A stretch of DNA of 64,000 nt from Gemmatimonas sp. Its GTDB lineage: Bacteria; Gemmatimonadota; Gemmatimonadetes; Gemmatimonadales; Gemmatimonadaceae. The DNA lies in contig JAABRL010000009.1 of NCBI GenBank assembly GCA_011390935.1, positions 45,789-109,788 of the forward strand. Reading direction: 5' to 3'. A program made the position numbers and the translations under genes. Under the pieces are notes generated by a model, which was not told the DNA's origin, searched no databases, and saw only the letters and a list, made by a program, of their open reading frames with translations. Of the stretch, positions 48,709 through 59,282 are shown piece after piece (position 1 is the first letter of the stretch; every line of letters begins with the position of its first letter).

Positions 48709-49067
48709 TGGAGGTGAGGGGAATCGAACCCCTGTCCGAACTTGGATCTACCACAGTATCTACGTGCGTATCCTGGCGATTGAGGTCTCCACGCGCTGGC
48801 CACCAGGCAGCCCACTCGCAGACAAGTCACCTGAAGTTTCGGATTGCGACGGGTGACACGCCGCGACCCTAGCCCAGATTTTCGTTACTCCGTAAAGCGC
48901 CCCGGGCGGGCTCTCTATGGAGCACTGCCAGCGGTAACCCGAAGGTTACGCGGCGAGCGCCAGGTTGTTGTTGGCGTTTGGTTTTTTCCCGAGTGTTTTA
49001 CCAGGAGCCCGAGGACCTGGGCACGCAACCACAGCTTCACCAAACCCGTCGAAGCCAAGACACCCCC
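48709..49067 (-). ncRNA. ssrA: Transfer-messenger RNA (tmRNA)
   Basis: About 359 nt on the minus strand. The 5' end GGGGGTGTCTTGGCTTCGAC and the 3' end with T-arm GTTCGGACAGGGGTTCGATT then CCCCTCACCTCCA form the Ala-tRNA-like acceptor, with the GGGGGTG/CACCTCC pairing and no encoded CCA. The reading frame read from GGG at 48990 to TAA at 48946-48948 gives the tag GKKPNANNNLALAA, ending in the degron LALAA. A hairpin (TAACC/GGTTA) follows the stop as in helix 5. It rescues stalled ribosomes and tags the products. Confidence 0.95.
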
Positions 49068-49133
49068 GAAGAGTCGAGCGACCTTCCAGTCCGACGGCAG
49101 CACACGGTGTACAAACCACACCGCGACAGACGC

Positions 49134-50225
49134 TTACGCCGCAAGACCTCCAGCAACTTCTTCAATATCGCTCTCACCACATCCGTTGGGCAATACCCCG
49201 GCGTCGTCGGCGGGATCCAGTACGTCGCCGTGGCGGCCGGCTTCCCGGTCGCGCAGGTAATCGGCGAAGATCCCCTCGACCTCTGCGAACGTATTCACCT
49301 GATGCAGCCGCTTGCGAAGGTCTGCCGAGTGCGGCAGCCCCTTCACGTACCACCCGAGATGCTTGCGAAACTCGATCGCGGCGCCTTCGGGATCGACCTC
49401 GTACGACTGCACCATGCGCGCGTGGTCGAGCGCCACGGCAAAGCGCTCCTCAACGCCCGGAGTCGCTGGCATGGGCTCACCCTCGAGCAGCGCCCGTGCC
49501 TGCCGAAACATCCACGGCTGGCCGAACGAGCCGCGCCCCACCATGATGCCGTCGGCCTTCGTGTGCTCCGCCATGCGAAGCACATCCTGCGGCGTCTTGA
49601 TGTCGCCATTGCCGAGGACCGGAATGTCGAGCGCTTCGGCGACGGCGGCGATCTCATCCCAGTTCGCAGAGCCGGTGTACATCTGCGTCCGGGTTCGCGC
49701 GTGCAGGGCCAGCACGCGAGCGCCGGCGTCCTGACAGACAAGCGCGATCTTCACCGGATCGCGCATCTCTTCGTTCCAGCCGCTGCGGGTCTTTACCGTG
49801 ACCGGCAGGTGCGTGGCCTTGGCCACGGCCCGAATGACCTCGGACACCAGCCCCAGGTCGCGCAGGCACCCCGAGCCGCCATTGCGTCGCACCACCTTCT
49901 TCACCGGACATCCGAAGTTGATGTCCACGAAGTCGGGCTGAAAGACGTCGGTGACAAAGGCGGCGGCATCGGCCATGGCCTCCGGCACCGCCCCGAAGAT
50001 CTGCACGCCGATCGTGCGTTCGTCGGGGCCGAAGCGCAGCTTGCTGATCGTGGCCGGGTTCTCGCGCCGGATTCCCTCGGCGGACAGAAACTCGGTCACA
50101 ACGACATCCGCTCCATGCGCTCGGCAGAGCCGCCGAAACGGCGACTCGGACACGCCAGCCATGGGTGCCAGAACAAGCGGACGCGGAAATGCGACCGAAT
50201 ACGGGAACTGCTTGACAGGGCTCAC
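49134..50225 (-). CDS. dusB: tRNA-dihydrouridine synthase (DusB-like)
   Basis: The 363-residue FMN protein has APMAGVSESPFRRLCRAHGAD, DINFGCP at 101-107, the catalytic Cys C120 in NGGSGCLRD, KTRSGWNE and HARTRTQMY. It reduces uridines in tRNA. Its C-terminus (about 325-363) is a longer acidic tail than in E. coli. Start is GTG. It faces the second PTS IIA gene divergently and ends 67 nt before the tmRNA 5' end. Confidence 0.95.
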   Translation of the reverse strand: MSPVKQFPYSVAFPRPLVLAPMAGVSESPFRRLCRAHGADVVVTEFLSAEGIRRENPATISKLRFGPDERTIGVQIFGAVPEAMADAAAFVTDVFQPDFVDINFGCPVKKVVRRNGGSGCLRDLGLVSEVIRAVAKATHLPVTVKTRSGWNEEMRDPVKIALVCQDAGARVLALHARTRTQMYTGSANWDEIAAVAEALDIPVLGNGDIKTPQDVLRMAEHTKADGIMVGRGSFGQPWMFRQARALLEGEPMPATPGVEERFAVALDHARMVQSYEVDPEGAAIEFRKHLGWYVKGLPHSADLRKRLHQVNTFAEVEGIFADYLRDREAGRHGDVLDPADDAGVLPNGCGESDIEEVAGGLAA

Positions 50226-50305
50226 CTTACCAAGATAGCCGGGCCGACGCGCACCAGCAACGCAGCCGTTTGACTATTGGCGGTCGCGGGTTAGCATTGA
50301 GGGCT

Positions 50306-50758
50306 ATGGAACTCCGCGAATTCTTCTCCGAAGACGCCGTCAAGCTCGAGCTCGAAGGCACCACGAAAGATGAGGTCCTCAAGGAACTCATCTCCCTCCT
50401 CAAGCTGGACGACAAGGCTGAGGGGATGCTCTTCAAGATGCTCAAGCGCCGAGAGAACCTCGGCTCGACTGGTATCGGTCGCGGCATTGCGATTCCGCAC
50501 TGTCGCTCTCTCGTCGTCAACCGCCTCCGTGTGGCCTTCGGCCGCAAAACGGGCGGACTCGACTTCAAGGCCATCGACGACAAACCGGTGCAGTTCTTCT
50601 TCCTCATCGTGGCACCGCCACTCGAGGTGAGCAACCAGTACCTGCCAGTGCTCGGCAAGATCGCGCAGTTCAGCAAGGAGTCCGATGTGCCGGAGCGTCT
50701 GCTCACGCTGCCTACGCCGGCCGACTTCATGGCTCTGCTGGAAGAAAAGAAGATCTGA
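50306..50758 (+). CDS. PTS EIIA type-2 domain protein (PtsN-like)
   Basis: The 150-residue protein starts at ATG 50306 after GAGGG. The phospho-acceptor is H65 in GRGIAIPHCRS, flanked by MLKRRENLGSTGIG. The LDFKAIDDKPVQFFFLIVAPP segment is usual. It is closer to PtsN-type regulators than the one at 21358-21828. No other PTS part is seen. It is a single gene between dusB and a MATE gene. Confidence 0.9.
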   Translation: MELREFFSEDAVKLELEGTTKDEVLKELISLLKLDDKAEGMLFKMLKRRENLGSTGIGRGIAIPHCRSLVVNRLRVAFGRKTGGLDFKAIDDKPVQFFFLIVAPPLEVSNQYLPVLGKIAQFSKESDVPERLLTLPTPADFMALLEEKKI

Positions 50759-50762
50759 TCGG

Positions 50763-50789
50763 CGCCGTCGACCCCAGCGGTCGACGGCG
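50763..50789. terminator. Hairpin between the convergent PTS IIA and MATE genes
   Basis: An 11-bp perfect stem CGCCGTCGACC / GGTCGACGGCG with a five-base loop fills the 36-nt gap. It has only TT after it, so factor-independent termination would be weak. Confidence 0.5.
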
Positions 50790-50794
50790 TTGCC

Positions 50795-52201
50795 TCACGT
50801 CGCGGGTGCACTCCGATCGAGCTGCACCCGTTCGACGTTTGCGCGCATGCGCACCACCACGCGCCAGGTCTGCAGGATCGCGGCGGCGGCAAGCCCTGCC
50901 GTGAGCCCCCACCAGAGACCTCGCTCGCGCAGCGGCGTGAAGAAGCCGAGCGTCGCACCGAGCGGTACGCCAACGCCCCAGAACGCGACCATGTGCAGGA
51001 TCGCCGGCACGCGCGTGTCCCCTGTACCGCGCAGCACCCCGCTCGTGACCGCCTGCGTGCCGTCGAACACCTGGAACACACCGGCGATCGGAATGAGTGA
51101 CACGGCCACTGCCAGCGTCGCCGCATCCTGCGTATAGCGCGTGGCCAGAAACTCGGGGACGAGCATGAACACGGCCGCACTGCAGCTCATGAAGGCGACT
51201 GCACACAGAATCGCGGCTGCTGCGTCACGCCTGGCGGCGGCCATGTCGCCACGTCCGATCGCGCGCCCCACGACCGCTGCGGCCGCACCGGAGAATCCCA
51301 ACGGCACCATGAAGGTGAGTGCCGCCATGTTGAGGGCGATCTCGTGCCCGGCGAGCGACGCGGTGCCCATCCACCCCATGAAGATCGTGGTGATGCCGAA
51401 GGCGAAGGCCTCGAAGAACCACTGCGTGCCGATGGGCACGCCGATACCGACCATGTGACGGAGCGGCGCCCACTGCATCGATTCCGGATGCCACGGGCGC
51501 AGGGTGTCGCGGAGCAGTGGCCACGCGAACCACAACAGCAGGCCAGACATCGTCCAATTCGAAATCGCCGTTGCCCAACCAGCGCCGACGACCCCCAGCG
51601 CGGGCAATCCGAAGTTGCCGTAAATGAGCGCGTAGTTGGCGACCGCGTTCACCACGTTGGCCGCCAGCACGGCGAGCACGATCGGACGCACCGGGCCCAT
51701 GGCCTGCAGCGCCTGACGCCACACGTTGAACAGCAGAAAAGGCATTGCACCGAGCAGGCGTCGCCGCGTGTACATCGCGGTCGGCTCGATGACCTCATCG
51801 GGCTGGTTGAGCGCGCTCAGCACCCATTCACCGGGCACCAACGCAAGCATGATCACGATGGACGCGACAATCGCCATGATCATGCCGCGCTGGATGCCGC
51901 GCGCAATACCAACGCGGTCTCCCGCGCCCACCGCCTGCGCCACGACCGGGTCGATGGCGTAGAGCAGTCCGATGCCGAAGATCGAGATGTTGAAGAAGTA
52001 GAAGTTGCCGAGCGCCACGCTCGCGATCGCGTAGCCGCCCAGCTTGCCGACCATGAGTGCATCGACCACACCCATGGCCTGAATGCCCACGCTCACCAGC
52101 ACGATCGGCGCCGCGATGCGCGCCATTTCGCGGAGGTCGGGGCCGAGGGCGTGGAGACGGGAGATCATGGGGGAACCGCTGGGAAAGCTAGCGATCGGCA
52201 T
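50795..52201 (-). CDS. MATE-family multidrug/sodium exporter
   Basis: The 468-residue membrane protein has about 12 hydrophobic segments in the two-repeat MATE pattern: MARIAAPIVLVSVGIQAMGVVDALMVGKLGG, PVVAQAVGAGD and PLGFSGAAAAVVGRAIGRGD. ATG 52168, eleven codons later, is an equally good start, and neither has a clear ribosome site. MATE proteins export cations and drugs with Na+ or H+. Nearby genes give no substrate. Confidence 0.9.
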   Translation of the reverse strand: MPIASFPSGSPMISRLHALGPDLREMARIAAPIVLVSVGIQAMGVVDALMVGKLGGYAIASVALGNFYFFNISIFGIGLLYAIDPVVAQAVGAGDRVGIARGIQRGMIMAIVASIVIMLALVPGEWVLSALNQPDEVIEPTAMYTRRRLLGAMPFLLFNVWRQALQAMGPVRPIVLAVLAANVVNAVANYALIYGNFGLPALGVVGAGWATAISNWTMSGLLLWFAWPLLRDTLRPWHPESMQWAPLRHMVGIGVPIGTQWFFEAFAFGITTIFMGWMGTASLAGHEIALNMAALTFMVPLGFSGAAAAVVGRAIGRGDMAAARRDAAAAILCAVAFMSCSAAVFMLVPEFLATRYTQDAATLAVAVSLIPIAGVFQVFDGTQAVTSGVLRGTGDTRVPAILHMVAFWGVGVPLGATLGFFTPLRERGLWWGLTAGLAAAAILQTWRVVVRMRANVERVQLDRSAPAT

Positions 52202-52255
52202 CCAGCGCGAACACGTCGCGAACGATTCCGTATCCGAATCGCGACGTGTCGCAGA

Positions 52256-53770
52256 TCAGCGCATGCTGGTGGTCTTCGCCTTCGCGTCACGCACCATCTC
52301 GCGCACCTCCTGCAGCATGCGCGGCGCATCGTACGGGATGCCGTCCTTGATCGTCCACGCTACGCCGGCATTGGTTCCGGCGGCCGCGCCCTCGAGCGGC
52401 GGATAGAACGCCTTGAGATCGGCCAGCGGGTTGCCCTTCACCACGATGACATCGGCCAGATGGCCGGGACGCACACGCCCCAGCTCACTCTCCTTGCCCA
52501 TGATTTTCGCGTTGTTGAGCGTGGCGTGCTGCAGCACCCGCAGCGGCGAGAAGCCCGCTTCCTGATGCAGCTCCAGCTCGCGAATGAGGCCGAACCCGTA
52601 CACCTGATAGATGAAGCCGGCATCCTCTCCCGCCCCGATCACGCCACCCATCTGCTCGAAGTCGCGCAGCGCCTTGAACCAGATCTGATAGTTCTGCTTC
52701 CAGTAGGTTTCGTCGAGCGAGCTCCAGTTCGCGAAGTAGGAACCATGACTCGCCGGATCGGGACGGAAAAACGTCTCGAGCGTGGGATGCAGATACTCCT
52801 TGAACCACGGCTGCGACTCGGCACGCTGCAGGTCGCGACTCGCTTCGTAGATGTCGAGGGTGGGATTCCACGCAACGCCCGCGTTCGCCAGCGACTGCAG
52901 CACCTCCTGCAGCTTGTCCGGGTCGGCTTCGCGCCACAGGCGACCCGCGAGGCGGAAGCGCATGCCTTCGTCGCTGTAGTTGAACTCAGGCGGGAAGTCC
53001 TGCACCCCGCCGGGAATCGCGGCGTCGGGCACACCATACCAGTGTTCGATGCTGGTAAGGCCGCCGGCTGCCGCATCCGTCGCGTTGGCCTCATCGACGG
53101 CCATGTGATGCGCCGTGCGTAGGCCGATCTTCTTCGCCTCATCCAGCAACGGACCGTAGAACTCGCGGTCCATGCCGAACAGCTTGGTGCCGTCGGCCCC
53201 CATGGCCTTGAGGTCACGCACGCGCTGACGGGTGGCCTCCTCCGTGAGCGGGATCGGCATGTAGTTGTAGCGGGCATACACGAACAGGCGCGGTGCGGCG
53301 ATTTCTCCTCGCGCGCTCTGCTCACGCAAGGCGAGCGTCTTCTCCGTGCTGCTGCTCACGTCGCGCACCGTGGTGATGCCCATGCCGAGCCACAGCTTGA
53401 ACTGGTAGTCGAGGGGCTGCGCAATGCCACCACGTTCATCCTGCACGTGACCATGCAGGTTGATGAGACCTGGCATCACGTAGTGCCCCGTCCCATCGAT
53501 CTCCGCATCGCCTTGAGCGGGCCGACGTGCGCTGCCGTCACGCACCGCCACCGGATCGAGGTTGGCAATCTGCACAATGCGATTGCCTTCGATCACGATG
53601 TCCTTCGGCCCTTCGGCCGGGGTGCCGTTGCCCTCGATGAGCATGGCATTGCGAATCACGAGTCGCTTGGGGCGGACGCCATGCTGTGGCGCGGCGGCAT
53701 CCTGGGCAGGCAGGACGGGGGCGAGCGCCAGCAGCGCGCCGAGCAGGGCGAGAGCGGGATGACGAACCAT
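52256..53770 (-). CDS. Secreted amidohydrolase
   Basis: The 504-residue protein has a signal peptide ending near VLPAQD. Amidohydrolase marks: GLINLHGHVQDE (HxH), a K in ADGTKLFGMD that could be carbamylated, TAHHMAVDE, SIEHWYG, GAGEDAGFIY and the C-terminal barrel-strand pattern GHLADVIVVKGNPLAD. It is the type seen in periplasmic imidazolonepropionase-like or prolidase-like hydrolases; the substrate is unknown. It follows the second amidohydrolase after 117 nt. Confidence 0.85.
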   Translation of the reverse strand: MVRHPALALLGALLALAPVLPAQDAAAPQHGVRPKRLVIRNAMLIEGNGTPAEGPKDIVIEGNRIVQIANLDPVAVRDGSARRPAQGDAEIDGTGHYVMPGLINLHGHVQDERGGIAQPLDYQFKLWLGMGITTVRDVSSSTEKTLALREQSARGEIAAPRLFVYARYNYMPIPLTEEATRQRVRDLKAMGADGTKLFGMDREFYGPLLDEAKKIGLRTAHHMAVDEANATDAAAGGLTSIEHWYGVPDAAIPGGVQDFPPEFNYSDEGMRFRLAGRLWREADPDKLQEVLQSLANAGVAWNPTLDIYEASRDLQRAESQPWFKEYLHPTLETFFRPDPASHGSYFANWSSLDETYWKQNYQIWFKALRDFEQMGGVIGAGEDAGFIYQVYGFGLIRELELHQEAGFSPLRVLQHATLNNAKIMGKESELGRVRPGHLADVIVVKGNPLADLKAFYPPLEGAAAGTNAGVAWTIKDGIPYDAPRMLQEVREMVRDAKAKTTSMR

Positions 53771-53887
53771 GAGGAGAAGCAGATGAGGGGAAGCGTGCCA
53801 GCGGAAACGATCGACTGTGCGAAGCTGCGGACTGGCCGAGACGGTGTCAACGCGAGCCGACCGAGGATCGCGACGGGAAGCGAAGCG

Positions 53888-55123
53888 TCAACGTGGAACG
53901 GTCACCGGAGCGCCACCGATGCGCACTGCTCGCTGGCGACGCACGTTGCGGATGTTCAGGAGCGGGTTGGCATCGAGGACAACGAAATCGGCCCACTTCC
54001 CCACCTCGAGCGTGCCGAGGTGGTCAGCCACCTGCATGCAACTGGCCGCGATGCGAGTGGCCGAGGCGAGCGCGTCCGCGGGCGACAGGCCGGCGTCCAC
54101 CATGAGCTCGAGCTCCATCAACTCGAAATAGCCCTGAAACCGACCGGTAGGTCCGGTGTCGGTGCCGAGCGCGATGGGGACACCTGCATCGTGCAGCGCC
54201 TTGAGATTGGCCATGGCGACGGGCATTTGGGCGCGATAGCGCTGTGCGCTGGCGCTGTTGCGCGTCGCCGCCTGTCGTTCGGGATTGCGTAGCTGGGCAA
54301 TCCAGTCCGCATCGGCGTGCGCGAGGAACTGCGGGTCGGCAAAGAAGTCGGGCGTCTCGCCGTACACGTAGGTGGACACTTCGCGCATCAGCGTTGGCGA
54401 ATAGCAGCGACCGCTTGCCGCCAGCTCACGCGCGAACGTGTCGCCGACCGCGACGTCGCGCACGCTGTGGCCCATGAAATCCGCACCGGCGGCGAGCAGG
54501 TCTCGCGCGTCGTCCCGGTAATAGAAGTGCGTCGCCACCCGGAGGCCTCGGGCATGCGCCTCGGCGATCACGGCGCGATACACCGGCGCCGGCATTTTCG
54601 ACGTCGTCCCGAGATTGTCGTCGACTCGAATCTTGATCACGTCCACGCCCCGGTCATGCGCCGCGGCAACCAGCGCGCGTGCCTCATCAACCGTGGTAGG
54701 GGCAAGCACCGGACCAGACGCCCACACGCGGGCGCGCCCCGAGGCAGCGCTGTCCCGCTCGACGCGCATCGACATCACGGCGTCCGGTTCATCGCCAAGC
54801 GACCAGACGGTGGTGACGCCATAGGCGGCGTAGCGGTTGAGATCCGAAACACGCGTGACGTGCCCATGCGCGTTGATCAGCCCGGGGATGACATACGCGT
54901 CGTTGCCCAGCACAATGCGCTCGGCGTTCTCGGGGATCGCAGTCGTCGCGCGCGGACCAACCGCGACGATCCGCCCGTCACGCACGACGAGCACCGCGTC
55001 CGACATCGGGGCACGGTCCGTGCCATCGATGAGGGTGAAGTCGGTGAAGGCGCGGGTCTGCGCGGGCAATGTGGCGAACGGTACGAGGAGCGTACCGATC
55101 ACGAGCGCAAGCAGTCCGTTCAC
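53888..55123 (-). CDS. Secreted amidohydrolase, shorter paralogue
   Basis: The 411-residue protein starts at GTG 55123, seven bases after GGAG; a TTG two codons upstream lacks such spacing. A signal peptide ends near TLPAQ. Marks: [11 protein letters not shown] (HxH), [10 protein letters not shown] (Lys), ATHFYY, DFMGHSV and ALGTDTG (Asp), and [16 protein letters not shown]. It shares overall order with the gene downstream, so the two may act on related exported substrates. Confidence 0.83.
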   Translation of the reverse strand: MNGLLALVIGTLLVPFATLPAQTRAFTDFTLIDGTDRAPMSDAVLVVRDGRIVAVGPRATTAIPENAERIVLGNDAYVIPGLINAHGHVTRVSDLNRYAAYGVTTVWSLGDEPDAVMSMRVERDSAASGRARVWASGPVLAPTTVDEARALVAAAHDRGVDVIKIRVDDNLGTTSKMPAPVYRAVIAEAHARGLRVATHFYYRDDARDLLAAGADFMGHSVRDVAVGDTFARELAASGRCYSPTLMREVSTYVYGETPDFFADPQFLAHADADWIAQLRNPERQAATRNSASAQRYRAQMPVAMANLKALHDAGVPIALGTDTGPTGRFQGYFELMELELMVDAGLSPADALASATRIAASCMQVADHLGTLEVGKWADFVVLDANPLLNIRNVRRQRAVRIGGAPVTVPR

Positions 55124-55130
55124 TGGCAAA

Positions 55131-55134
55131 CTCC
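55131..55134 (-). promoter_or_regulatory. Ribosome binding site fixing the short amidohydrolase start
   Basis: GGAG on the minus strand lies seven bases before GTG 55123 but almost touches the alternative TTG 55129, which favours the GTG start. Confidence 0.5.
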
Positions 55135-55305
55135 GGCAAAAGTTGGCGAACGCGGGCTGGGGGCTCGCCCTGCACCGCCCTTAGCAGCCTACCACTGGGA
55201 ACGAAATGGGGGAACCGACTGTTGAAGGGTAAGCCGGAAGCGCGACCCCTCGGCTGCCGCCGACGTCGCCGGCCCTCTGCCCACCTCCTTACGCTGAGTC
55301 TACGT

Positions 55306-55845
55306 ATGCTCTCACGTCGTCTGATCGGAACGTTTGCCCTTGCCGCCCTCACCGCGTGCGGCGGTGCCTCGCAGGACGAGGCCGCGCCGATGGAAGATGC
55401 AGCCGCCACCGCGGCGGCCGAACCGGCGCCTGCGATGGACATCATCGGCACCGCCGCGGCCGCTGGCTCGTTCAACACGCTCGCCACTGCCCTGACGGCC
55501 GCTGGTCTGGTGGAAACGCTGCAGGGCCCCGGCCCGTTCACCGTGCTCGCCCCGACGGACGAAGCGTTCGCGAAGATCCCCGAAGCCGACCTGCAGGCGC
55601 TGTTGGCGGACAAGGACGCGCTCACGAAGGTGCTCACGTACCACGTGATCGCTGGTAACGTGCCGTCGTCGGATGTGGTGAACCTCACTGAGGCGACCAC
55701 GGTTGAAGGCCGGAACATCACGATCGCGGTTGTCGACGGCAAGGTGGTCATCAACGGCACCAGCACGGTCGTGACGCCGGACGTGACGGCCAGCAATGGC
55801 GTGATCCACGTGATCGACGCTGTGCTCATGCCGCCGCAGATGTAA
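55306..55845 (+). CDS. Fasciclin (FAS1) domain lipoprotein
   Basis: The 179-residue protein starts at ATG 55306. The lipobox LTAC places C18 as the lipid-attached residue. An Ala/Glu-rich linker (about 20-45) leads to a FAS1 domain with [46 protein letters not shown] and [17 protein letters not shown]1 domains mediate adhesion. It is divergent from the amidohydrolases and followed by a strong terminator. Confidence 0.92.
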   Translation: MLSRRLIGTFALAALTACGGASQDEAAPMEDAAATAAAEPAPAMDIIGTAAAAGSFNTLATALTAAGLVETLQGPGPFTVLAPTDEAFAKIPEADLQALLADKDALTKVLTYHVIAGNVPSSDVVNLTEATTVEGRNITIAVVDGKVVINGTSTVVTPDVTASNGVIHVIDAVLMPPQM

Positions 55846-55865
55846 TCGACGTCTGCTGCACAACG

Positions 55866-55907
55866 AAAAAGGCCCGCCGCTTCCGTGATTGGAAGCGGCG
55901 GGCCTTT
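55866..55907. terminator. Bidirectional rho-independent terminator between fasciclin gene and guaA
   Basis: A perfect 14-bp stem (GGCCCGCCGCTTCC / GGAAGCGGCGGGCC, loop GTGATT) is flanked by AAAAA before it and TTT after it, so both the plus-strand FAS1 gene and the minus-strand guaA get a T-run. Confidence 0.9.
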
Positions 55908-55932
55908 CTCGTGTGCTCCGTTGTGAGCCGGA

Positions 55933-57477
55933 CTACTCCCATTCAATGGTGGCGGGTGGCTTGGAACTCACGTCGTAGACAACACGGTTGATGCCGTCCA
56001 CCTCGTTGATAATCCGGCTCGAGATGCGGCCGAGCACCTCATGCGGGAACTGATACCAGTCCGCCGTCATGCCGTCGGTGCTGGTGACGGCACGAAGCGC
56101 GATCACATGCTCGTACGTGCGCCCATCGCCCATCACTCCCACGGATCGAACCGGCAGGAAGACGGCGAACGCCTGCCAGATCTCGTTGTACAGACCGGCG
56201 GCACGAATCTCCTCGAGATAGATCGCATCGGCGCGTCGCAGCATGTCCACCACCGGTTCGCTGACCGCGCCCAGCACGCGAATGGCCAGACCGGGTCCGG
56301 GGAACGGATGCCGACCCACCATCTCCTCGGGCAGGCCGAGTTCGCGCCCGACGTTGCGCACCTCGTCCTTGAACAGCTCACGCAGCGGTTCAATGAGCGT
56401 GAACTTCATGCCCGGCTTGAGCCCGCCCACGTTGTGGTGCGTCTTGATCGTGGCCGACGGCCCACCTGTAGCGCTCACACTCTCGATCACATCGGGATAG
56501 AGCGTCCCCTGCACCAGGAAGTCGGCGTCCTTTCCGGCCTCGCTGGTGGCGTCCTCGAACACGTCGATGAACGTGTGTCCGATGATCGTTCGCTTGCGCT
56601 CCGGTTCGTCCACTCCTGCAAGGGCGGAAAGGAATCGCTCCTCGGCCCGGACCGTCACCAGCTTGATGCCCATGTGTGAACCGAACATGCGCTCGACCTG
56701 CTCACGTTCGTGCAGGCGCAGCAACCCGGTGTCCACAAAGACACAGGTGAGCTGATCGCCAATGGCCCGGTGCACCAGCACCGCCGCCACCGAAGAGTCC
56801 ACACCACCGGACAAGCCGCAGATCACCCGCTTGTCACCCACGAGTTCACGAATGCGCGCCACTTCGAGATCGATGAAGTGCCCGGGCGTCCAATCGGGAG
56901 TGCACTGGCAGACGTCGAACAGGAAGTTCTCGATCATCTCGGCGCCGCGCGCCGTGTGCGCGACCTCGGCGTGAAACTGCATGCAGTGAATGGGGCGCGA
57001 AGTGTGACGCATGCCCGCGAGCGTGTGCCCGCTGCGCGCAGTCGCGACAAAACCCGGCGGGACTTCATCCACGTGGTCGCCGTGACTCATCCACACGGTG
57101 GACTTCTCGCCCGGCGCAAACCCACCGAACAAGCCAGTCGTGTCGAGCACTTCGATCTCGGCACGCCCATACTCCCGGCGACCGGCGGCCACGACCGGCG
57201 CCCCCGACAGCTTCGCGATGAGTTGCATGCCGTAGCACACGCCGAGGACCGGCGCGACATCGAGCAGCGCCGGATCGATGGTGGGCGCGCCCGCGTCGTT
57301 GACCGAGTTGGGACCTCCGGAGAGGATGATGCCATCGGGCTTCCACTCGCGGATCCACTCGAGCGACCGCGTGGCCACCGGATGAATCTCGGAGTACACG
57401 CGGGCCTCGCGAACGCGACGAGCGATGAGCTGTGTGAACTGCGATCCGCAGTCGAGAATCAGGATGCGACTTCCCAT
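55933..57477 (-). CDS. guaA: GMP synthase (glutamine-hydrolysing)
   Basis: The 514-residue protein starts at ATG 57477, overlapping the preceding stop by one base after GGAAG; a start four codons up (57489) is possible. The amidotransferase triad has C81 (VCYGMQL) and [10 protein letters not shown]. The ATP pyrophosphatase loop is GLSGGVDSS, and the end is KPPATIEWE. It makes GMP from XMP and complements the purine genes upstream in the window. Confidence 0.96.
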   Translation of the reverse strand: MGSRILILDCGSQFTQLIARRVREARVYSEIHPVATRSLEWIREWKPDGIILSGGPNSVNDAGAPTIDPALLDVAPVLGVCYGMQLIAKLSGAPVVAAGRREYGRAEIEVLDTTGLFGGFAPGEKSTVWMSHGDHVDEVPPGFVATARSGHTLAGMRHTSRPIHCMQFHAEVAHTARGAEMIENFLFDVCQCTPDWTPGHFIDLEVARIRELVGDKRVICGLSGGVDSSVAAVLVHRAIGDQLTCVFVDTGLLRLHEREQVERMFGSHMGIKLVTVRAEERFLSALAGVDEPERKRTIIGHTFIDVFEDATSEAGKDADFLVQGTLYPDVIESVSATGGPSATIKTHHNVGGLKPGMKFTLIEPLRELFKDEVRNVGRELGLPEEMVGRHPFPGPGLAIRVLGAVSEPVVDMLRRADAIYLEEIRAAGLYNEIWQAFAVFLPVRSVGVMGDGRTYEHVIALRAVTSTDGMTADWYQFPHEVLGRISSRIINEVDGINRVVYDVSSKPPATIEWE

Positions 57478-57986
57478 CAGAACTTCCATTCCGGGCCGGT
57501 GAGCTTGATGAACTCCACGGCCTTCGTGGAGAGGTCGAGAATCGCGCCGGTGGGCTCGCCAAAACCCCACCCGCACGCTTCTCCTGGATTGACGATCAGC
57601 GTTTCGCCGCGCGTCTTCATTTCGGCCACATGCGTGAAGCCGTGCACCACGACCTGATGCGCGGTCAGCGAGCGTTCGTGCACATCGTTGATGTCGTGTA
57701 CCACGAGAATCTGCTGGCCGCCCAACTCGAAGCTGTGCGGCGACTCGTACAGCTCCGCCCCGATGTTCGCCTGCGCGGCGCCACGCAGCCCCTCGGGATC
57801 GCCGTCGTTACGGCCGAACACGCCAAGCAGCGGCACCTGCAGGTCGGCGAGTGCACGCAACGTGAACGGGGAGCAGTAGTCTCCCGCGTGGATGATCACC
57901 GCAACGCCCTCGTCGATCATGCGCTGCACCAGCGCACGCACAGCGGGGATGCGATCGTGGCTGTCAGACAGCAGACCGATCTTCAC
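57477..57986 (-). CDS. Metallophosphoesterase, YfcE/MJ0936-like
   Basis: The 169-residue protein begins with GTG at 57986, directly next to lysA. Metal ligands: D8-S-H10 (LLSDSHDR), [21 protein letters not shown] and VHGFTH. This group hydrolyses phosphodiesters; the substrate is not known. It ends in guaA by one base. Confidence 0.85.
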   Translation of the reverse strand: MKIGLLSDSHDRIPAVRALVQRMIDEGVAVIIHAGDYCSPFTLRALADLQVPLLGVFGRNDGDPEGLRGAAQANIGAELYESPHSFELGGQQILVVHDINDVHERSLTAHQVVVHGFTHVAEMKTRGETLIVNPGEACGWGFGEPTGAILDLSTKAVEFIKLTGPEWKF

Positions 57987-59282
57987 TCAGGCACTCCTCC
58001 ACTGGAGATGCGCCCGTTCCAGGCGCACGAGGTCTTCGAGCCGTTCGCGTTCAGTGGCCACCGCAAAGCGGTCACCATCCACCACCACTTCGGCGGGGCG
58101 CGGGCGCGAGTTGTAGTTGGACGCCATCACGAAACCATAGGCACCCGCCGTGAACACGGCGAGCAGATCGCCAGGCCCCACATCGGGGAGGTCGCGCGCC
58201 AGCGCCAGGAAGTCACCCGATTCGCACACGGGCCCCACCACATCGGCCACGATTGCACCGTGCGGTGCGCTCACCGGTTCGATGCGATGGTACGCCTGAT
58301 AGTGCGACGGCCGAACGAGATCATTCATGCCGGCATCGGTGATGACATAGTCCTTGCCGCCACTGCGCTTGCGATACAGCACCCGCGCCAACAGCACGCC
58401 GCTCTCGGCGACCAGAAACCGTCCCGGTTCGAACACGATCGACAAGCCGAGGCCACGCACTGCCGCGGCGACGCCGGCGGCAAACTGCTCGACGTCGGCA
58501 GGCGCTTCGTTCTCGTACGTGACCGCGAGGCCGCCCCCGAGATCGAGAAAGCGCAGCGACTGAACGCCTGCTGACCGTAGCGTGGCAATGAGCGGCTTGA
58601 TGCGATCAAGTGCTTCGGCGTAGGGCTGCCACACGGCAATCTGCGAGCCGATGTGCATATCGAGCCCGACCAGCTCCACGTTGGGGAGTGTGTGCGCCAA
58701 CATGGCCACGTGCTCCGCATCATCGTACGGGATGCCGAACTTGTGCCCCTTTTCCCCTGTGCGGATGTACTCGTGGGGACTTTCGACGGTGACTTCGGGG
58801 TTGATGCGCAACGCCACCGGCGCCACCACACCACGGTCGCCGGCCACCTGATTCAGCAGCCGCAGTTCCCCCTCGCTCTCCACGTTCACGAACAGCACCT
58901 GCACATCGAGCGCGTGTGCCAGCTCCTCGGCGGTCTTCCCCACGCCGCTGAAGACGATGTCGGCGCCGCCAAAACCGGCCTCGCGCGCGCGAAACAACTC
59001 GCCGGCCGACACGATGTCCACGCCGGCTCCGCACTCCTGCAATGTGCGGAGCACGGCCAGATTCGAGTTGGCTTTCACACTGAAGTGCACCCGATGCGGA
59101 ACATCGGGCATGGCACTGGCCAGCGCCCGCTCGAGGCGCGTGTATTGCTCGCGCACACGGCCGAGACTGTACACATACGCTGGCGTGCCAACCGCGTCCG
59201 CAATTTGCGACAACGAGACATCGTCGGCGTGCAGCACGCCGTCGACGCGGGCGAAGCCCGGCGTCAGTACGCCTTGGCCCAT
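57987..59282 (-). CDS. lysA: Diaminopimelate decarboxylase
   Basis: The 431-residue PLP enzyme has the Schiff-base Lys K70 (HFSVKANSN), [23 protein letters not shown], and [11 protein letters not shown] (catalytic Cys). It makes lysine from meso-DAP. Its ATG lies inside the 3' end of proS (19-nt overlap) and it is followed without gap by the phosphoesterase gene. Confidence 0.95.
   Translation of the reverse strand: MGQGVLTPGFARVDGVLHADDVSLSQIADAVGTPAYVYSLGRVREQYTRLERALASAMPDVPHRVHFSVKANSNLAVLRTLQECGAGVDIVSAGELFRAREAGFGGADIVFSGVGKTAEELAHALDVQVLFVNVESEGELRLLNQVAGDRGVVAPVALRINPEVTVESPHEYIRTGEKGHKFGIPYDDAEHVAMLAHTLPNVELVGLDMHIGSQIAVWQPYAEALDRIKPLIATLRSAGVQSLRFLDLGGGLAVTYENEAPADVEQFAAGVAAAVRGLGLSIVFEPGRFLVAESGVLLARVLYRKRSGGKDYVITDAGMNDLVRPSHYQAYHRIEPVSAPHGAIVADVVGPVCESGDFLALARDLPDVGPGDLLAVFTAGAYGFVMASNYNSRPRPAEVVVDGDRFAVATERERLEDLVRLERAHLQWRSA

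Noticed and set aside
49068..49133. A sigma-70 promoter for tmRNA
   Set aside because: I could not find a convincing -35/-10 pair at good spacing upstream of the mature 5' end.
51344..53122. A 592-residue plus-strand open frame spanning the MATE gene, a gap and an amidohydrolase
   Set aside because: It crosses two genes on the other strand and a gap, is His/Arg-rich and has no start context.
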